Assembly: GCF_900580865.1 (NCBI RefSeq)
Contig: NZ_UTBZ01000228.1
Span: 124,001-188,000 of the forward strand
Reading direction: 5' to 3'
Origin: Pseudomonas viridiflava
GTDB taxonomy: Bacteria > Pseudomonadota > Gammaproteobacteria > Pseudomonadales > Pseudomonadaceae
DNA: 64,000 nt
Position 1 is the stretch's first letter; each line of letters begins with the position of its first letter. A model generated the notes under the pieces. It made no database searches. It was not told the DNA's origin and worked only from the letters and a program-made list of their open reading frames with translations. Made by a program: the position numbers and the translations under genes. Shown piece by piece: positions 43,973 through 52,200 of the stretch.

Positions 43973-44062
43973 TGTGGGAGCGAGCCTGCTCGCGAAGAGG
44001 GAGTGTCAGTCGACATTTATGTTGGCTGGCCCACCGCTTTCGCGAGCAGGCTCGCTCCCACA
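43973..44062. repeat. REPIN-type pair, long form, between pcaG and pcaT
   Basis: REP arms at 43973-43997 and 44038-44062, ends outward, 90 bases. It splits the cluster into a pcaHG side and a pcaTBDC side and may reduce read-through between them. Confidence 0.9.
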
Positions 44063-44080
44063 GGGAATGGTGGTGATCTA

Positions 44081-44647
44081 TCAATAATCGAAGAACACTG
44101 TCTCGGCGTCGGTACCCTGCAGAATCACATTCCACTGGTAAACACCCGAGGCATCCTGCTTGGCCAGCAGGGTACTGCGACGTTCGGCCGGCACACATTC
44201 GAGCAACGGATCATCAACGTTGGCCGGTTCGCCTTCAAAGTAGATCCGCGTCAGCAAGTGCTTGACCAGTCCACGGGCAAACACCAGCACCACCAGATGC
44301 GGCGCCTGCGTCGAGCCTTTCAGGCCCTCTACGGTACCCGGTTTGATCGTGGTGAAGCGGAAGCGCCCTTCCGCATCCACCGGCACCCGGCCGAAACCTT
44401 CAAAGTGCGGATCGAGCGGTTTGTCCTGCTCGTCTTCTGGATGGTCGTATTTGCCGGCAGCGTTGGCCTGCCAGACTTCGAGCATGGCGTCGTTAACGAC
44501 ATCGCCGTTGCCGTCCACCACCTGCCCGGTGATCGCCACGCGCTCGCCGAGGGTCTGCTCGACGGTGAGGTTTTCGCGGTTCAGCCAGGTCAGGCCGATG
44601 TGGTAGTACGGCCCGACGGTGTGGGACGTGGTCGCAGTCAGCGTCAT
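44081..44647 (-). CDS. pcaG: Protocatechuate 3,4-dioxygenase alpha subunit PcaG
   Basis: A 188-residue intradiol dioxygenase alpha chain. It shares the fold of the beta chain (LEVWQANAAGKYDHPED; FTTIKPGTV; PHLVVLVFARGLVKHLLTRIYFEG) but lacks the four iron ligands, as expected. GGAGAAATAAG precedes its ATG. It follows pcaH after 1 base and forms with it the ferric enzyme that cleaves protocatechuate. Confidence 0.97.
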   Translation of the reverse strand: MTLTATTSHTVGPYYHIGLTWLNRENLTVEQTLGERVAITGQVVDGNGDVVNDAMLEVWQANAAGKYDHPEDEQDKPLDPHFEGFGRVPVDAEGRFRFTTIKPGTVEGLKGSTQAPHLVVLVFARGLVKHLLTRIYFEGEPANVDDPLLECVPAERRSTLLAKQDASGVYQWNVILQGTDAETVFFDY

Positions 44648-44648
44648 C

Positions 44649-45353
44649 TTATTTCTCCATCGGCGTGGCTTCACGCCCGCGCAGCACGATGTCCCAACGA
44701 TAACCGAGGGCGTAGGACGGAATGGTTTTTTCCAGATCGAAACTGGCGATCAGGCGTTCCTTGGCCGAAGTGTCCGGCACGCAGTTGTAGATCGGGTCGT
44801 AGGCCAGCAACGGATCGCCCGGGAAATACATTTGCGTGACCAAACGGGTGAGGATGCTCGGCCCGAACAGCGAAAAGTGGATGTGCGCCGGACGCCAGGC
44901 GTTGTGGTGGTTGCCCCACGGGTAGGCGCCGGGCTTGATGGTCTGGAACTGATACCAGCCGTCGGCGTCGGTGACGGTGCGGCCGGTGCCGGTGAAGTTC
45001 GGGTCCAGCGGCGCATCGTGCAGGTCGCGCTTGTGGTTGTAGCGGCCGGCGGCGTTGGCCTGCCAGATCTCCACCAGAATTCCCGGCACCGGCAGACCAT
45101 TTTCGTCAAGCACGCGGCCGTGAACGATGATGCGCTCACCTTGTGGCTCGCCTTCATGCTGGGCGGTCAGGTCGTTATCGGTGTCGCCCACGCGCTCGGC
45201 GCCGATGGTCGGCCCGGTGATTTCCGACAGCGAGTGCGGCAGAAACACCAACGGCTTCGACGGCGAGCGCAGGTTGGTGGATTGATACGTCGGGTGCAGG
45301 TACTCAGGCTGAGTGCCTTCCTGCGGACGACGGTAACCAGGCTTGTCAGACAT
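44649..45353 (-). CDS. pcaH: Protocatechuate 3,4-dioxygenase beta subunit PcaH
   Basis: A 234-residue catalytic subunit. The four ferric ligands are seen as Y105 (GRYNH), Y144 (AYPWGN), H157 and H159 (WRPAHIHF), with spacing identical to the well-studied P. putida enzyme. It opens protocatechuate between the hydroxyls to give 3-carboxy-cis,cis-muconate. The start gives MSDKPGYRRP. It sits between pcaF and pcaG; in many Pseudomonas pcaHG is elsewhere, so this placement is worth noting. Confidence 0.98.
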   Translation of the reverse strand: MSDKPGYRRPQEGTQPEYLHPTYQSTNLRSPSKPLVFLPHSLSEITGPTIGAERVGDTDNDLTAQHEGEPQGERIIVHGRVLDENGLPVPGILVEIWQANAAGRYNHKRDLHDAPLDPNFTGTGRTVTDADGWYQFQTIKPGAYPWGNHHNAWRPAHIHFSLFGPSILTRLVTQMYFPGDPLLAYDPIYNCVPDTSAKERLIASFDLEKTIPSYALGYRWDIVLRGREATPMEK

Positions 45354-45389
45354 GTCGCTTTCCTCTGTTCTTTTTCGTCACGGCTTGCG

Positions 45390-46592
45390 TCAGACGCGTT
45401 CGATGGCCAGGGCCAGACCTTGGCCGACACCGACGCACATGGTCGCCAGACCTTTCTTGCCACCGGTCTTTTCCAGCTGATGCAGGGCAGTCAGCACCAG
45501 ACGCGCACCGCTCATGCCCAACGGGTGGCCGAGAGCAATCGCGCCGCCGTTCGGGTTGACCTGCGCAGCGTCATCCGCCAGACCCAGTTCACGCAGCACC
45601 GCCAAGCCTTGGCTGGCGAATGCTTCGTTGAGTTCGATCACGTCGAAATCGCTGACTGCAACGCCGAGGCGCTCGATCAGTTTGCGCACCGCCGGCACCG
45701 GGCCGATGCCCATTACCCGCGGCGCGACACCGGCGCTGGCCATGCCGAGCACCTTGGCGCGGGCGGTCAGGCCGTGTTTTTTCACGGCTTCGGCGGAAGC
45801 CAGAATCAGCGCGGCGGCACCGTCGTTGACGCCGGAAGCATTACCGGCGGTAACGGTTTTGTCTGGGCCGTTGACCGGTTTCAGTTTAGTAAGCGCTTCT
45901 ATTGTCGTGTCAGCACGCGGATGTTCGTCCTGGCTGACCACGGTTTCGCCCTTCTTGTGGGCAATCCGCACTTCGACGATTTCTTCGGCGAAGTAGCCGG
46001 CGGCCTGCGCGGCGGCGGTACGTTGCTGACTGCGCAAGGCGAAAGCGTCCTGATCGGCGCGCGACACTTTATAGTCGTCGGCGACGTTGTCAGCGGTCTG
46101 CGGCATCGCGTCGACGCCGTACTGCGCCTTCATCAACGGGTTGATGAAACGCCAGCCGATGGTGGTGTCTTCCAGCTTCATGTTGCGCGAAAACGCTGCG
46201 TCAGCCTTGCCCATCACGAACGGTGCGCGGGACATCGACTCGACGCCGCCGGCAATCGCCAGTTCCATCTCGCCGCTGGCGATGGCACGGAACGCCGTGC
46301 CGATCGCATCCATGCCCGAGGCGCAAAGACGATTGAGGGTCACGCCCGGCACGCTGTCCGGCAGGCCTGCCAACAGCAGCGCCATGCGCGCGACGTTGCG
46401 GTTGTCTTCGCCGGCCTGGTTGGCACAACCGAGGAACACTTCGTCTATAGCATTCCAGTCCACCGATGGATTGCGTTCCATCAGGGCTTTGATCGGCACG
46501 GCGGCCAGGTCATCGGCACGCACGGCGGACAAACCGCCGCCGAACCGGCCGATCGGGGTGCGAATCGCATCGCAGATATAAACCTCACGCAT
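45390..46592 (-). CDS. pcaF: Beta-ketoadipyl-CoA thiolase PcaF
   Basis: A 400-residue thiolase that splits beta-ketoadipyl-CoA into succinyl-CoA and acetyl-CoA. The acylated cysteine C90 is in LNRLCASGMDA, with the H-containing GHPLGMSGARL near 355 and the second cysteine in MCVGVGQG near 385. Two ATGs overlap the pcaJ stop; the second (46592, MREVYICDAIRTPIG) matches known PcaF N-termini. It is translationally linked to pcaJ. Confidence 0.97.
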   Translation of the reverse strand: MREVYICDAIRTPIGRFGGGLSAVRADDLAAVPIKALMERNPSVDWNAIDEVFLGCANQAGEDNRNVARMALLLAGLPDSVPGVTLNRLCASGMDAIGTAFRAIASGEMELAIAGGVESMSRAPFVMGKADAAFSRNMKLEDTTIGWRFINPLMKAQYGVDAMPQTADNVADDYKVSRADQDAFALRSQQRTAAAQAAGYFAEEIVEVRIAHKKGETVVSQDEHPRADTTIEALTKLKPVNGPDKTVTAGNASGVNDGAAALILASAEAVKKHGLTARAKVLGMASAGVAPRVMGIGPVPAVRKLIERLGVAVSDFDVIELNEAFASQGLAVLRELGLADDAAQVNPNGGAIALGHPLGMSGARLVLTALHQLEKTGGKKGLATMCVGVGQGLALAIERV

Positions 46593-47371
46593 CATGCTTC
46601 TCCCGGTGCCTGGCCGTGGGCGGCCGCCGTGCGCGCTTCGAGATCGCGCAGCGCGGTCAGTTCGACTTCAGTCGGTTCCGCAGTGCTTTCGACGTTGTCG
46701 GCAAAACGGATCGCCCAACCGGTGGCCGCGACCACTTGCTCGCGGGTCACGCCCGGGTGCAGTGCGGTGACCACAAATTCGTGGGTGCCCTCTTCCGGCT
46801 CCATGATGCACAGGTCGGTGATGATCCCGACCGGCCCGGCGCCCGGCAGGCCCAGACGTTTGCGCGAATCGCCGCCCTCGCCATGACCGACCGAGGTGAT
46901 GAAATCGAGCTTGTCGACAAACGAACGTGCCGACTGTTTAAGGATGATCAACACGCTTTTCGCCGAACCGGCAATCTCCGGCGCGCCACCGGCACCCGGC
47001 AGGCGCACTTTCGGCGAGAAGTAATCGCCGACCACGGTGGTGTTGATGTTGCCGAAACGGTCGACCTGCGCGGCGCCGAGAAAACCGACGTCGATGCGCC
47101 CGCCCTGCAGCCAATAGCGAAAAATCTCACCGGTCGGTACGACGGTGTCAGCGGTTTCAGCGAGTTCGCCGTCACCGATCGACAGCGGCAGCACACTAGG
47201 CTTGGCGCCAATCGGACCCGATTCGTAGATCAGCACCACGTCCGGCGAAGAAGTCAGGCGCGCAAGGTTGGCGGCTTTCGACGGCAGGCCGATGCCGACG
47301 AAGCACACCGAGCCATTCTTCAGGCGACGGGCCGCAGCGACGGTCATCATTTCATTGGTGGTGTAAGTCAT
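46592..47371 (-). CDS. pcaJ: 3-oxoadipate CoA-transferase subunit B PcaJ
   Basis: A 259-residue beta chain of succinyl-CoA:3-ketoacid CoA-transferase. MTYTTNEMMTVAAARRLKNGSVCFVGIGLPSKAANLA is the usual start and IYESGPIG near 49-56 holds the catalytic glutamate. GHGEGGDSRKRLGLPGAGP and TDLCIMEPE follow. With PcaI it activates beta-ketoadipate. Its start overlaps the pcaI stop by one base. Confidence 0.97.
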   Translation of the reverse strand: MTYTTNEMMTVAAARRLKNGSVCFVGIGLPSKAANLARLTSSPDVVLIYESGPIGAKPSVLPLSIGDGELAETADTVVPTGEIFRYWLQGGRIDVGFLGAAQVDRFGNINTTVVGDYFSPKVRLPGAGGAPEIAGSAKSVLIILKQSARSFVDKLDFITSVGHGEGGDSRKRLGLPGAGPVGIITDLCIMEPEEGTHEFVVTALHPGVTREQVVAATGWAIRFADNVESTAEPTEVELTALRDLEARTAAAHGQAPGEA

Positions 47372-48228
47372 TACTTGGCCTCCGAAGCAGCGGCCAACTT
47401 GGCCTGGAACGCACTGAAGTCAGCGCAGCCATGGATGTATTCATTGATCCACGCGGTAAACGTCTCACGGTCACGGGCAATCGGGTCCCACGCCTGGTAG
47501 AAACGATTGTCACGCTCGGTGTAACCGTGGGCGTAGGACGGGTGCGCGCCGCCGGGTACGTGGCAGACCGCGCTCAAGGCCCAGGTCGGCAGTACACAGG
47601 CGTTCATCGGCGCGTTGAGGTCGTCGACAATTTCTTCCACGGTGACGATGCAGCGCTTGGCGGCCAATGCGGCTTCTTTCTGTACGCCAAGGATGCCCCA
47701 CAGCAGCACGTTGCCCTGGCGGTCGGCTTTCTGTGCGTGGATCACGGTCACGTCCGGGCGCACCGACGGCACCGCCGCCAGCACTTCACCGGTGAACGGG
47801 CAGGTCACGGTTTTGATCAACGGATTGACCTTCGGCAGGTCGGAACCGGCGTAGGCACGCAGCACCGCGAATGGCAGGCCGGAGGCACCGGCGACGTAGG
47901 CATTCGCCAGGTCGGCGTGGCTGTGCTCTTCGATTTCGAGAGCGTGCGGCCATTGCTTCTCGACCGCGTCACGCAGACGGTGCAGGGAACCCACACCCGG
48001 GTTGCCGCCCCAAGAGAAAATCAGTTTGCGCGCGCAACCGGCACCGATCAGTTGGTCGTAGATGAGGTCAGGCGTCATCCGCACCAGCGTCAGATCTTTC
48101 TTGCCCTGACGAATGATTTCATGACCGGCGGCCGTAGGGATCAGGTGAGTGAAGCCTTCGAGTGCGACGGTGTCACCGTCGTTGACGAATTGCTTCACCG
48201 CGTCGTGCAGCGAAAGGATCTCAGCCAT
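47371..48228 (-). CDS. pcaI: 3-oxoadipate CoA-transferase subunit A PcaI
   Basis: A 285-residue alpha chain of 3-oxoadipate CoA-transferase. Typical stretches are VKQFVNDGDTVALEGFTHLIPTAAGHEIIRQGK near the start and KLIFSWGGNPGVGSLHRLRDAVE. The start at 48228 (MAEILSLHDAV) has GGAG 8 bases upstream; the longer open frame lacks this. It leads pcaIJF-HG, with PcaR-type boxes about 110 bases upstream. Confidence 0.97.
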   Translation of the reverse strand: MAEILSLHDAVKQFVNDGDTVALEGFTHLIPTAAGHEIIRQGKKDLTLVRMTPDLIYDQLIGAGCARKLIFSWGGNPGVGSLHRLRDAVEKQWPHALEIEEHSHADLANAYVAGASGLPFAVLRAYAGSDLPKVNPLIKTVTCPFTGEVLAAVPSVRPDVTVIHAQKADRQGNVLLWGILGVQKEAALAAKRCIVTVEEIVDDLNAPMNACVLPTWALSAVCHVPGGAHPSYAHGYTERDNRFYQAWDPIARDRETFTAWINEYIHGCADFSAFQAKLAAASEAK

Positions 48229-48331
48229 GGAGCGGGCTCCTGTTTTTGTAATGAATCGCCAGTAATAAAAAGGCGCGAGGTTCAGCGCCGGAGTCACTGC
48301 AGATTAAGCCTGGGAAAATCGCCAAACAATC

Positions 48332-48362
48332 CGATAATCGACTGAGTGTTCGTTTATCGAAC
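48332..48362 (-). promoter_or_regulatory. PcaR operator of pcaI
   Basis: CGATAATCGA (48332-48341) followed by the symmetric box GTTCG-TTTAT-CGAAC (48348-48362), both in the GTTCGATAATCGC class. It lies 104-134 bases before the pcaI start. PcaR is an IclR-type activator responding to beta-ketoadipate. Confidence 0.75.
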
Positions 48363-48397
48363 GGATTGTTGTCAGCCTATCGGTTCGTGTTGCCTGC

Positions 48398-48473
48398 AAA
48401 AGATCGCAGCCTTCGGCAGCTCCTACAGGGTTACGCGTTCACATGCAGGAGCTGCCGAAGGCTGCGATCTTTT
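48398..48473. repeat. Paired palindromic repeat, AGGAGCTGCCGAAGGCTGCGATC family
   Basis: Two inverted 30-base arms (AAAAGATCGCAGCCTTCGGC at 48398 and its complement ending 48473) with a short spacer. It lies between the pcaI operator and the pcaK stop and could end pcaK transcription. Confidence 0.85.
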
Positions 48474-48490
48474 CGCTTTACATCGAAATA

Positions 48491-49837
48491 TCAGGTCGCA
48501 TCCGCATGACTGACCATGCCTTTAATCACCACCGCCGTGGTGGCCAACGCCGCCGGAATCACCAACGCCGTCAACACCTGCTCGAAATTCCAGCCCAGGC
48601 CCAACAAAGTCGCGCCCATCCACGCCCCAAGAATCGCGCCAAAGCGGCCAATCCCCAGCATCCACGAGACCCCGGTCGCTCGCCCCTGCGTCGGATAAAA
48701 CCGCGCCGCCAGTGATGGCATCGCCGATTGCGCACCGTTCACGCACATCCCCGCCACCAGCACCAACGTCGCCAGCAACGTAATGTTGCCCAGGCTCTGC
48801 CCCACCGCGTAGGCAAACACCCCGGCCAGCAGGTAAAACGTGCCGATGACCTTGTGCGGATTGAAGCGGTCCATCGCCCATCCCACAGCGACCGCGCTCA
48901 GTACCCCGCCGAACTGGAACAGTGCTCCGATGAAAGCCGCTTGCTCCATGCTCGCGCCACTGTCGCGCATCAGCGTCGGCAGCCAACTGGTCAGCAGATA
49001 AACAATCACCAGGCCCATGAAATAGGTCAGCCACAGCAACAAGGTGCCGGTGCTGTAGGTGCCGGAGAAGATCACCGCGAACACATTGCGCGCCTTGACG
49101 GTTTTCTGTTCCGGCACGCTGAAGCTTGCGGCCTGGGCGACGGTGGCCGGATCGATCGGCGCCAGGGTTTTGCGGATTTTGTCGGTGCCACGGTTGCGGA
49201 CTACAAGGTAGCGCGCCGATTCCGGCAGCCAGAACAGCAGCACCACGGCGAGGATCAACGGCAGAACCCCGCCAATCAGCAACAGACTGTGCCAGCCGAA
49301 CGCCGGAATCAGCTTGGCGGAAATAAACCCGCCACCGGCCATGCCCAGGTTGAAGCCGCAGAACATGCTGGTCACCAACAGCGACTTCTTGCGCTCCGGG
49401 GTGTATTCCGAGAGCAGTGTGGTGGCGTTCGGCATCCCCGCGCCCAAACCCAGCCCGGTGAGGAAGCGCAGCACCAGCAGTTGTTCAACGTTAGTGCTGT
49501 AAGCCGAAGCAAGGCTGAAGGCGCCGAACAGAACCACAGCGCCCACCAGTACGACTTTTCGTCCAAAGCGGTCAGCCAACGGGCCGGAACCCAAGGCACC
49601 GAAAACCATGCCGATCAACGCAGCACTCATCACTGGGCCGAGGCTGGCGCGGTCGATGCCCCAGTCCTGCGACAGCGCCGGGGCAATGAAGCCCATCGCG
49701 GCAGTGTCGAGGCCATCGAGAAAGACAATCAGGAAACACAGAATCACCACCCGCCATTGATAGCGCGAGATCGGTTGGGCATTGATGAAGGTCTGCACGT
49801 CGAGGCAGTTACCTACAGCGGACTGAGGCTGGTTCAT
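48491..49837 (-). CDS. pcaK: 4-hydroxybenzoate/protocatechuate transporter PcaK
   Basis: A 448-residue MFS aromatic acid:H+ symporter. Characteristic features are the DGLDTAAMGF motif in helix 1 (essential aspartates), GPLADRFGRKVVL in loop 2-3 and GLGLGAGMPNATTLLSEY in helix 4. The start at 49837 (MNQPQSAVGN) follows a weak GGAATAAAAA site. It imports 4-hydroxybenzoate and related acids and contributes to chemotaxis in P. putida. A PcaR operator lies at 50091-50124 ahead of it. It is transcribed in the same direction as pcaR. Confidence 0.96.
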   Translation of the reverse strand: MNQPQSAVGNCLDVQTFINAQPISRYQWRVVILCFLIVFLDGLDTAAMGFIAPALSQDWGIDRASLGPVMSAALIGMVFGALGSGPLADRFGRKVVLVGAVVLFGAFSLASAYSTNVEQLLVLRFLTGLGLGAGMPNATTLLSEYTPERKKSLLVTSMFCGFNLGMAGGGFISAKLIPAFGWHSLLLIGGVLPLILAVVLLFWLPESARYLVVRNRGTDKIRKTLAPIDPATVAQAASFSVPEQKTVKARNVFAVIFSGTYSTGTLLLWLTYFMGLVIVYLLTSWLPTLMRDSGASMEQAAFIGALFQFGGVLSAVAVGWAMDRFNPHKVIGTFYLLAGVFAYAVGQSLGNITLLATLVLVAGMCVNGAQSAMPSLAARFYPTQGRATGVSWMLGIGRFGAILGAWMGATLLGLGWNFEQVLTALVIPAALATTAVVIKGMVSHADAT

Positions 49838-50090
49838 TATTTTTATTCCACGCAAAAAACGCAGTCGAACGGCGGCCGGCCAAAGAGCGGCACGGTCACA
49901 AGAATAGAAGATCTGGATCAGGCGTTGCGGTGAACCCGGCAACAGGGGATGCAGCGGAGACAGTCGGGGAGCATGCGCATGGTGAGTTGCCTCTTGTCAT
50001 TATTATGGGAGTCGACAGTCCGGCGGGCTCATTCACATCAGCGCCGGATGACGCTGCCGCGACATTAATGATCCGAGGGTTTTAGCGTCA

Positions 50091-50124
50091 ATTCGATAAA
50101 CGCAACACTGTGCGTTTATCGAAC
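50091..50124 (-). promoter_or_regulatory. PcaR operator of pcaK
   Basis: Inverted repeat ATTCGATAAACGCA (50091-50104) and TGCGTTTATCGAAC (50111-50124), matching on 13 of 14 positions, with a 6-base spacer. It lies between the pcaR stop and the pcaK start, 254 bases upstream of pcaK. Confidence 0.75.
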
Positions 50125-50131
50125 AGCTTCA

Positions 50132-50974
50132 TCAGGCGAACAGCTGTGCACTGAGGTCGCGACTGGCACTGAGCAAACCCGGCAGGAAGCGCTGCTCCAG
50201 CTCGGTACGGCTGACTCGACCGGCGTGGGTGCTGACGTTGAGCGCCGCCACCACTTGGCCGGAAGCGTCGTAGACCGGCACGGCAATCGAACGCAGGCCT
50301 TGTTCCAGTTCCTGATCGACGATGCACCAGCCCTGCTGACGCACTTCCTGCAGGCATTCGAGCAACGCATCAGGGGTGTGAATCGTGCGGCTGGTCTTGG
50401 CAACCAGTTCGGCATGATCGAGGTATTCACGCAGCGACGTGTCGTCCAGCGCCGCCAGCAGAATCCGCCCCATCGACGTGCAATAAGCCGGCAGGCGCCC
50501 ACCCACAGACAGGTCCACCGAAATCAGCCGCTGAGTGGTCGCCGAACGGGCGATGTAGAGAATGTCGTCGCCTTCGAGCGTGGCCATGTTGCAGGCTTCG
50601 TGCAGCTGCTCGCTCATGCGGTCGAGGTACGGCTGGGCCGACACCGCCAACGGCGTCGACGACAGATATGCGTGGCCGAGGGTCAGCACTTTGGGAAGCA
50701 ATGAATAAGTGCGACCGTCAGTGGTGGCATACCCAAGCTTGATCAGTGTATGCAGGCAACGGCGTACGGCGGCGCGGGGAATTTCCGTGCGGTGACTGAT
50801 TTGGGCAATGGTCAGATGGCGTTTGCGCTCTTGAAACGCCTGCACCACCGCCAGGCCACGGGCCAGCGAGGTCATGAAATCCGGATCACCGGTCAATGCC
50901 TGAATGCGTTTGGCCGGCGATGCGACGATCGGCGGCGCCACGGAGGTGAAGGAGTTGCGCATTTGATCGTTCAT
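50132..50974 (-). CDS. pcaR: IclR-family regulator PcaR
   Basis: A 280-residue IclR-family regulator. The winged-helix N-terminus (about 30-95: SLARGLAVVQAFQERKRHLTIAQISHRTEIPRAAVRRCLHTLIKLGYATTDGRTYSLLP) is followed by the effector domain. That includes SAQPYLDRMSEQLHEACNMATLEGDDILYIAR and VGGRLPAYCTSMGRILLA. AAGGACAAG precedes the ATG. PcaR activates the pca genes with beta-ketoadipate as inducer and controls its own gene. It heads the cluster, and a two-arm box is at 51060-51089. Confidence 0.96.
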   Translation of the reverse strand: MNDQMRNSFTSVAPPIVASPAKRIQALTGDPDFMTSLARGLAVVQAFQERKRHLTIAQISHRTEIPRAAVRRCLHTLIKLGYATTDGRTYSLLPKVLTLGHAYLSSTPLAVSAQPYLDRMSEQLHEACNMATLEGDDILYIARSATTQRLISVDLSVGGRLPAYCTSMGRILLAALDDTSLREYLDHAELVAKTSRTIHTPDALLECLQEVRQQGWCIVDQELEQGLRSIAVPVYDASGQVVAALNVSTHAGRVSRTELEQRFLPGLLSASRDLSAQLFA

Positions 50975-51626
50975 TTCTTGTCCTTTTATCCGGCACGGAT
51001 CAATCGGCTATACAAGCGGCTCGTCGAGAAATGCACAAGCGTCGAACCAGCAACATTGGGCGATTATCGAACCGTCGACCGATAATCGCAATCGGCTATG
51101 CGGCTCGCGTCAAACGCTCCAAGGGTTAGGCTGAACTTTGGCTTTTATCTGAATCACGGCCTTAGTTGTTCGACTAAATGGCGCCAAAAACAGATCGCTC
51201 GCTAAATAGTGGTCACCCTGCACTTCAACTTGCGACAAAAGTTGCGAGTAACAAAACAATCACACATCCGGAACCGTTTTTAACTTGGCAAAGATAGTCA
51301 TTCCTGAATCGACCGCTATAATGCACCTCAGTGGCGCCTCGTTTTTAATGGTCGAGGTCGTCACCCGCTGCGGCGATGTCCATCGCCAACAGCCCGGCCA
51401 GCGCCTGACGCGCATCACTCATGCAACGCCTGCGCTCGCTGAAACAGGAAACTGATGCTGCGTCAGTTTTTATCTGGTGCCGTAGCCGCCTGTAACACGG
51501 AAGTCTTGATCGCCCCACCGATTACACTGATGCCTTTTTCGGCGTTGGACTCGCGGTGGTGCCGTTCAATCGATTCGTTGCAGTGCGTTTCACCAGACTC
51601 TTAACTCAACTCATACAGGTAGCACT
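50975..51626. other. 652-base intergenic region
   Basis: Contains the pcaR promoter and operator, then a stretch without a supported gene. There is a good -10 (TATAAT at 51317-51322) without a convincing -35. Several GC-rich inverted segments follow it (51340-51500), so an untranslated leader or a small RNA is possible. Confidence 0.5.
51060..51089 (-). promoter_or_regulatory. PcaR operator of pcaR
   Basis: Inverted repeat GCGATTATCG (51060-51069) and CGATAATCGC (51080-51089) with a 10-base spacer. The left arm extended to GCGATTATCGAAC is the reverse complement of the box at 37265. It lies 86-115 bases upstream of the pcaR start and suggests autoregulation. Confidence 0.78.
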
Positions 51627-51827
51627 GTGACGAAAGACGAACTGCGCGCGGAACTTGAGCGCCAGGAACAACGTTACAAGGAAGTTTACGGCGGGGAAGT
51701 CACCACCTACGCCGCTCAGCCCGAACCGGAACGCAAAGCGTGGCGTAAACGCCCGACCGTTCAGGATCAGGTTTTCCAGCAAGAACTTAAAAAGATGGAA
51801 GAAGAACTGAAACCCGAAGAGCCTTGA
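51627..51827 (+). CDS. Small conserved hypothetical protein
   Basis: A 66-residue, highly charged protein starting at a GTG (MTKDELRAELERQEQRYKEVYGG). The glutamate-rich end is FQQELKKMEEELKPEEP. A weak AGGTAG site precedes the start. The sequence suggests a single long helix or coiled coil and is of a type seen in Pseudomonas; function unknown. It lies upstream of pitA, but 373 bases intervene. Confidence 0.7.
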   Translation: MTKDELRAELERQEQRYKEVYGGEVTTYAAQPEPERKAWRKRPTVQDQVFQQELKKMEEELKPEEP

Positions 51828-52200
51828 GCCTCGGTTCTCGATCTTTTGAAGGTTTACGTCCACACCAGTTACAAGCGCGGTGGAACGACGATGCCTTGCG
51901 CGCCCGCTACCCGCGGGCAGCGGCCATCAACCGGTCTGGCAGACTGAGGACGGGCGTCCTACACGTTTCACAGATATTTCAGACAAGCGTTTGAGCCCCT
52001 TACGCATGGCTGAAATCACCTGCAAAAAAACGCTTTTACCAACAAAATCAACGACTTGAAAAACCCTGCGTAACGCTTGGCTTTCATGTGCTGCAACAAA
52101 TTAAATCGAAGAAGTGCGTAACCGATGAGCAGGTAGGGCATCGATTTCCAGTCTTTTCTGGCATAATCGCGCCCCCTTACGACCGGGTCAGAAAACCTTC
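51828..52200. other. 373-base intergenic region before pitA
   Basis: No open frame that I support. Two small GC hairpins are visible early (AGGACG-GG-CGTCCT at 51947-51960 and CCCGC/GCGGG near 51900). A CATAAT that could be a -10 is at 52162, about 30 bases before the pitA start. Confidence 0.45.

Noticed and set aside
120..44062. Regularly shaped repeats that might suggest a CRISPR array
   Set aside because: The copies are dispersed over tens of kilobases as inverted pairs, without regular spacers or cas genes; they are REP elements.
44619..46886. A 755-codon open frame antisense to pcaH, pcaF and pcaJ
   Set aside because: It spans several certain genes on the other strand and its translation is arginine- and histidine-rich shadow sequence.
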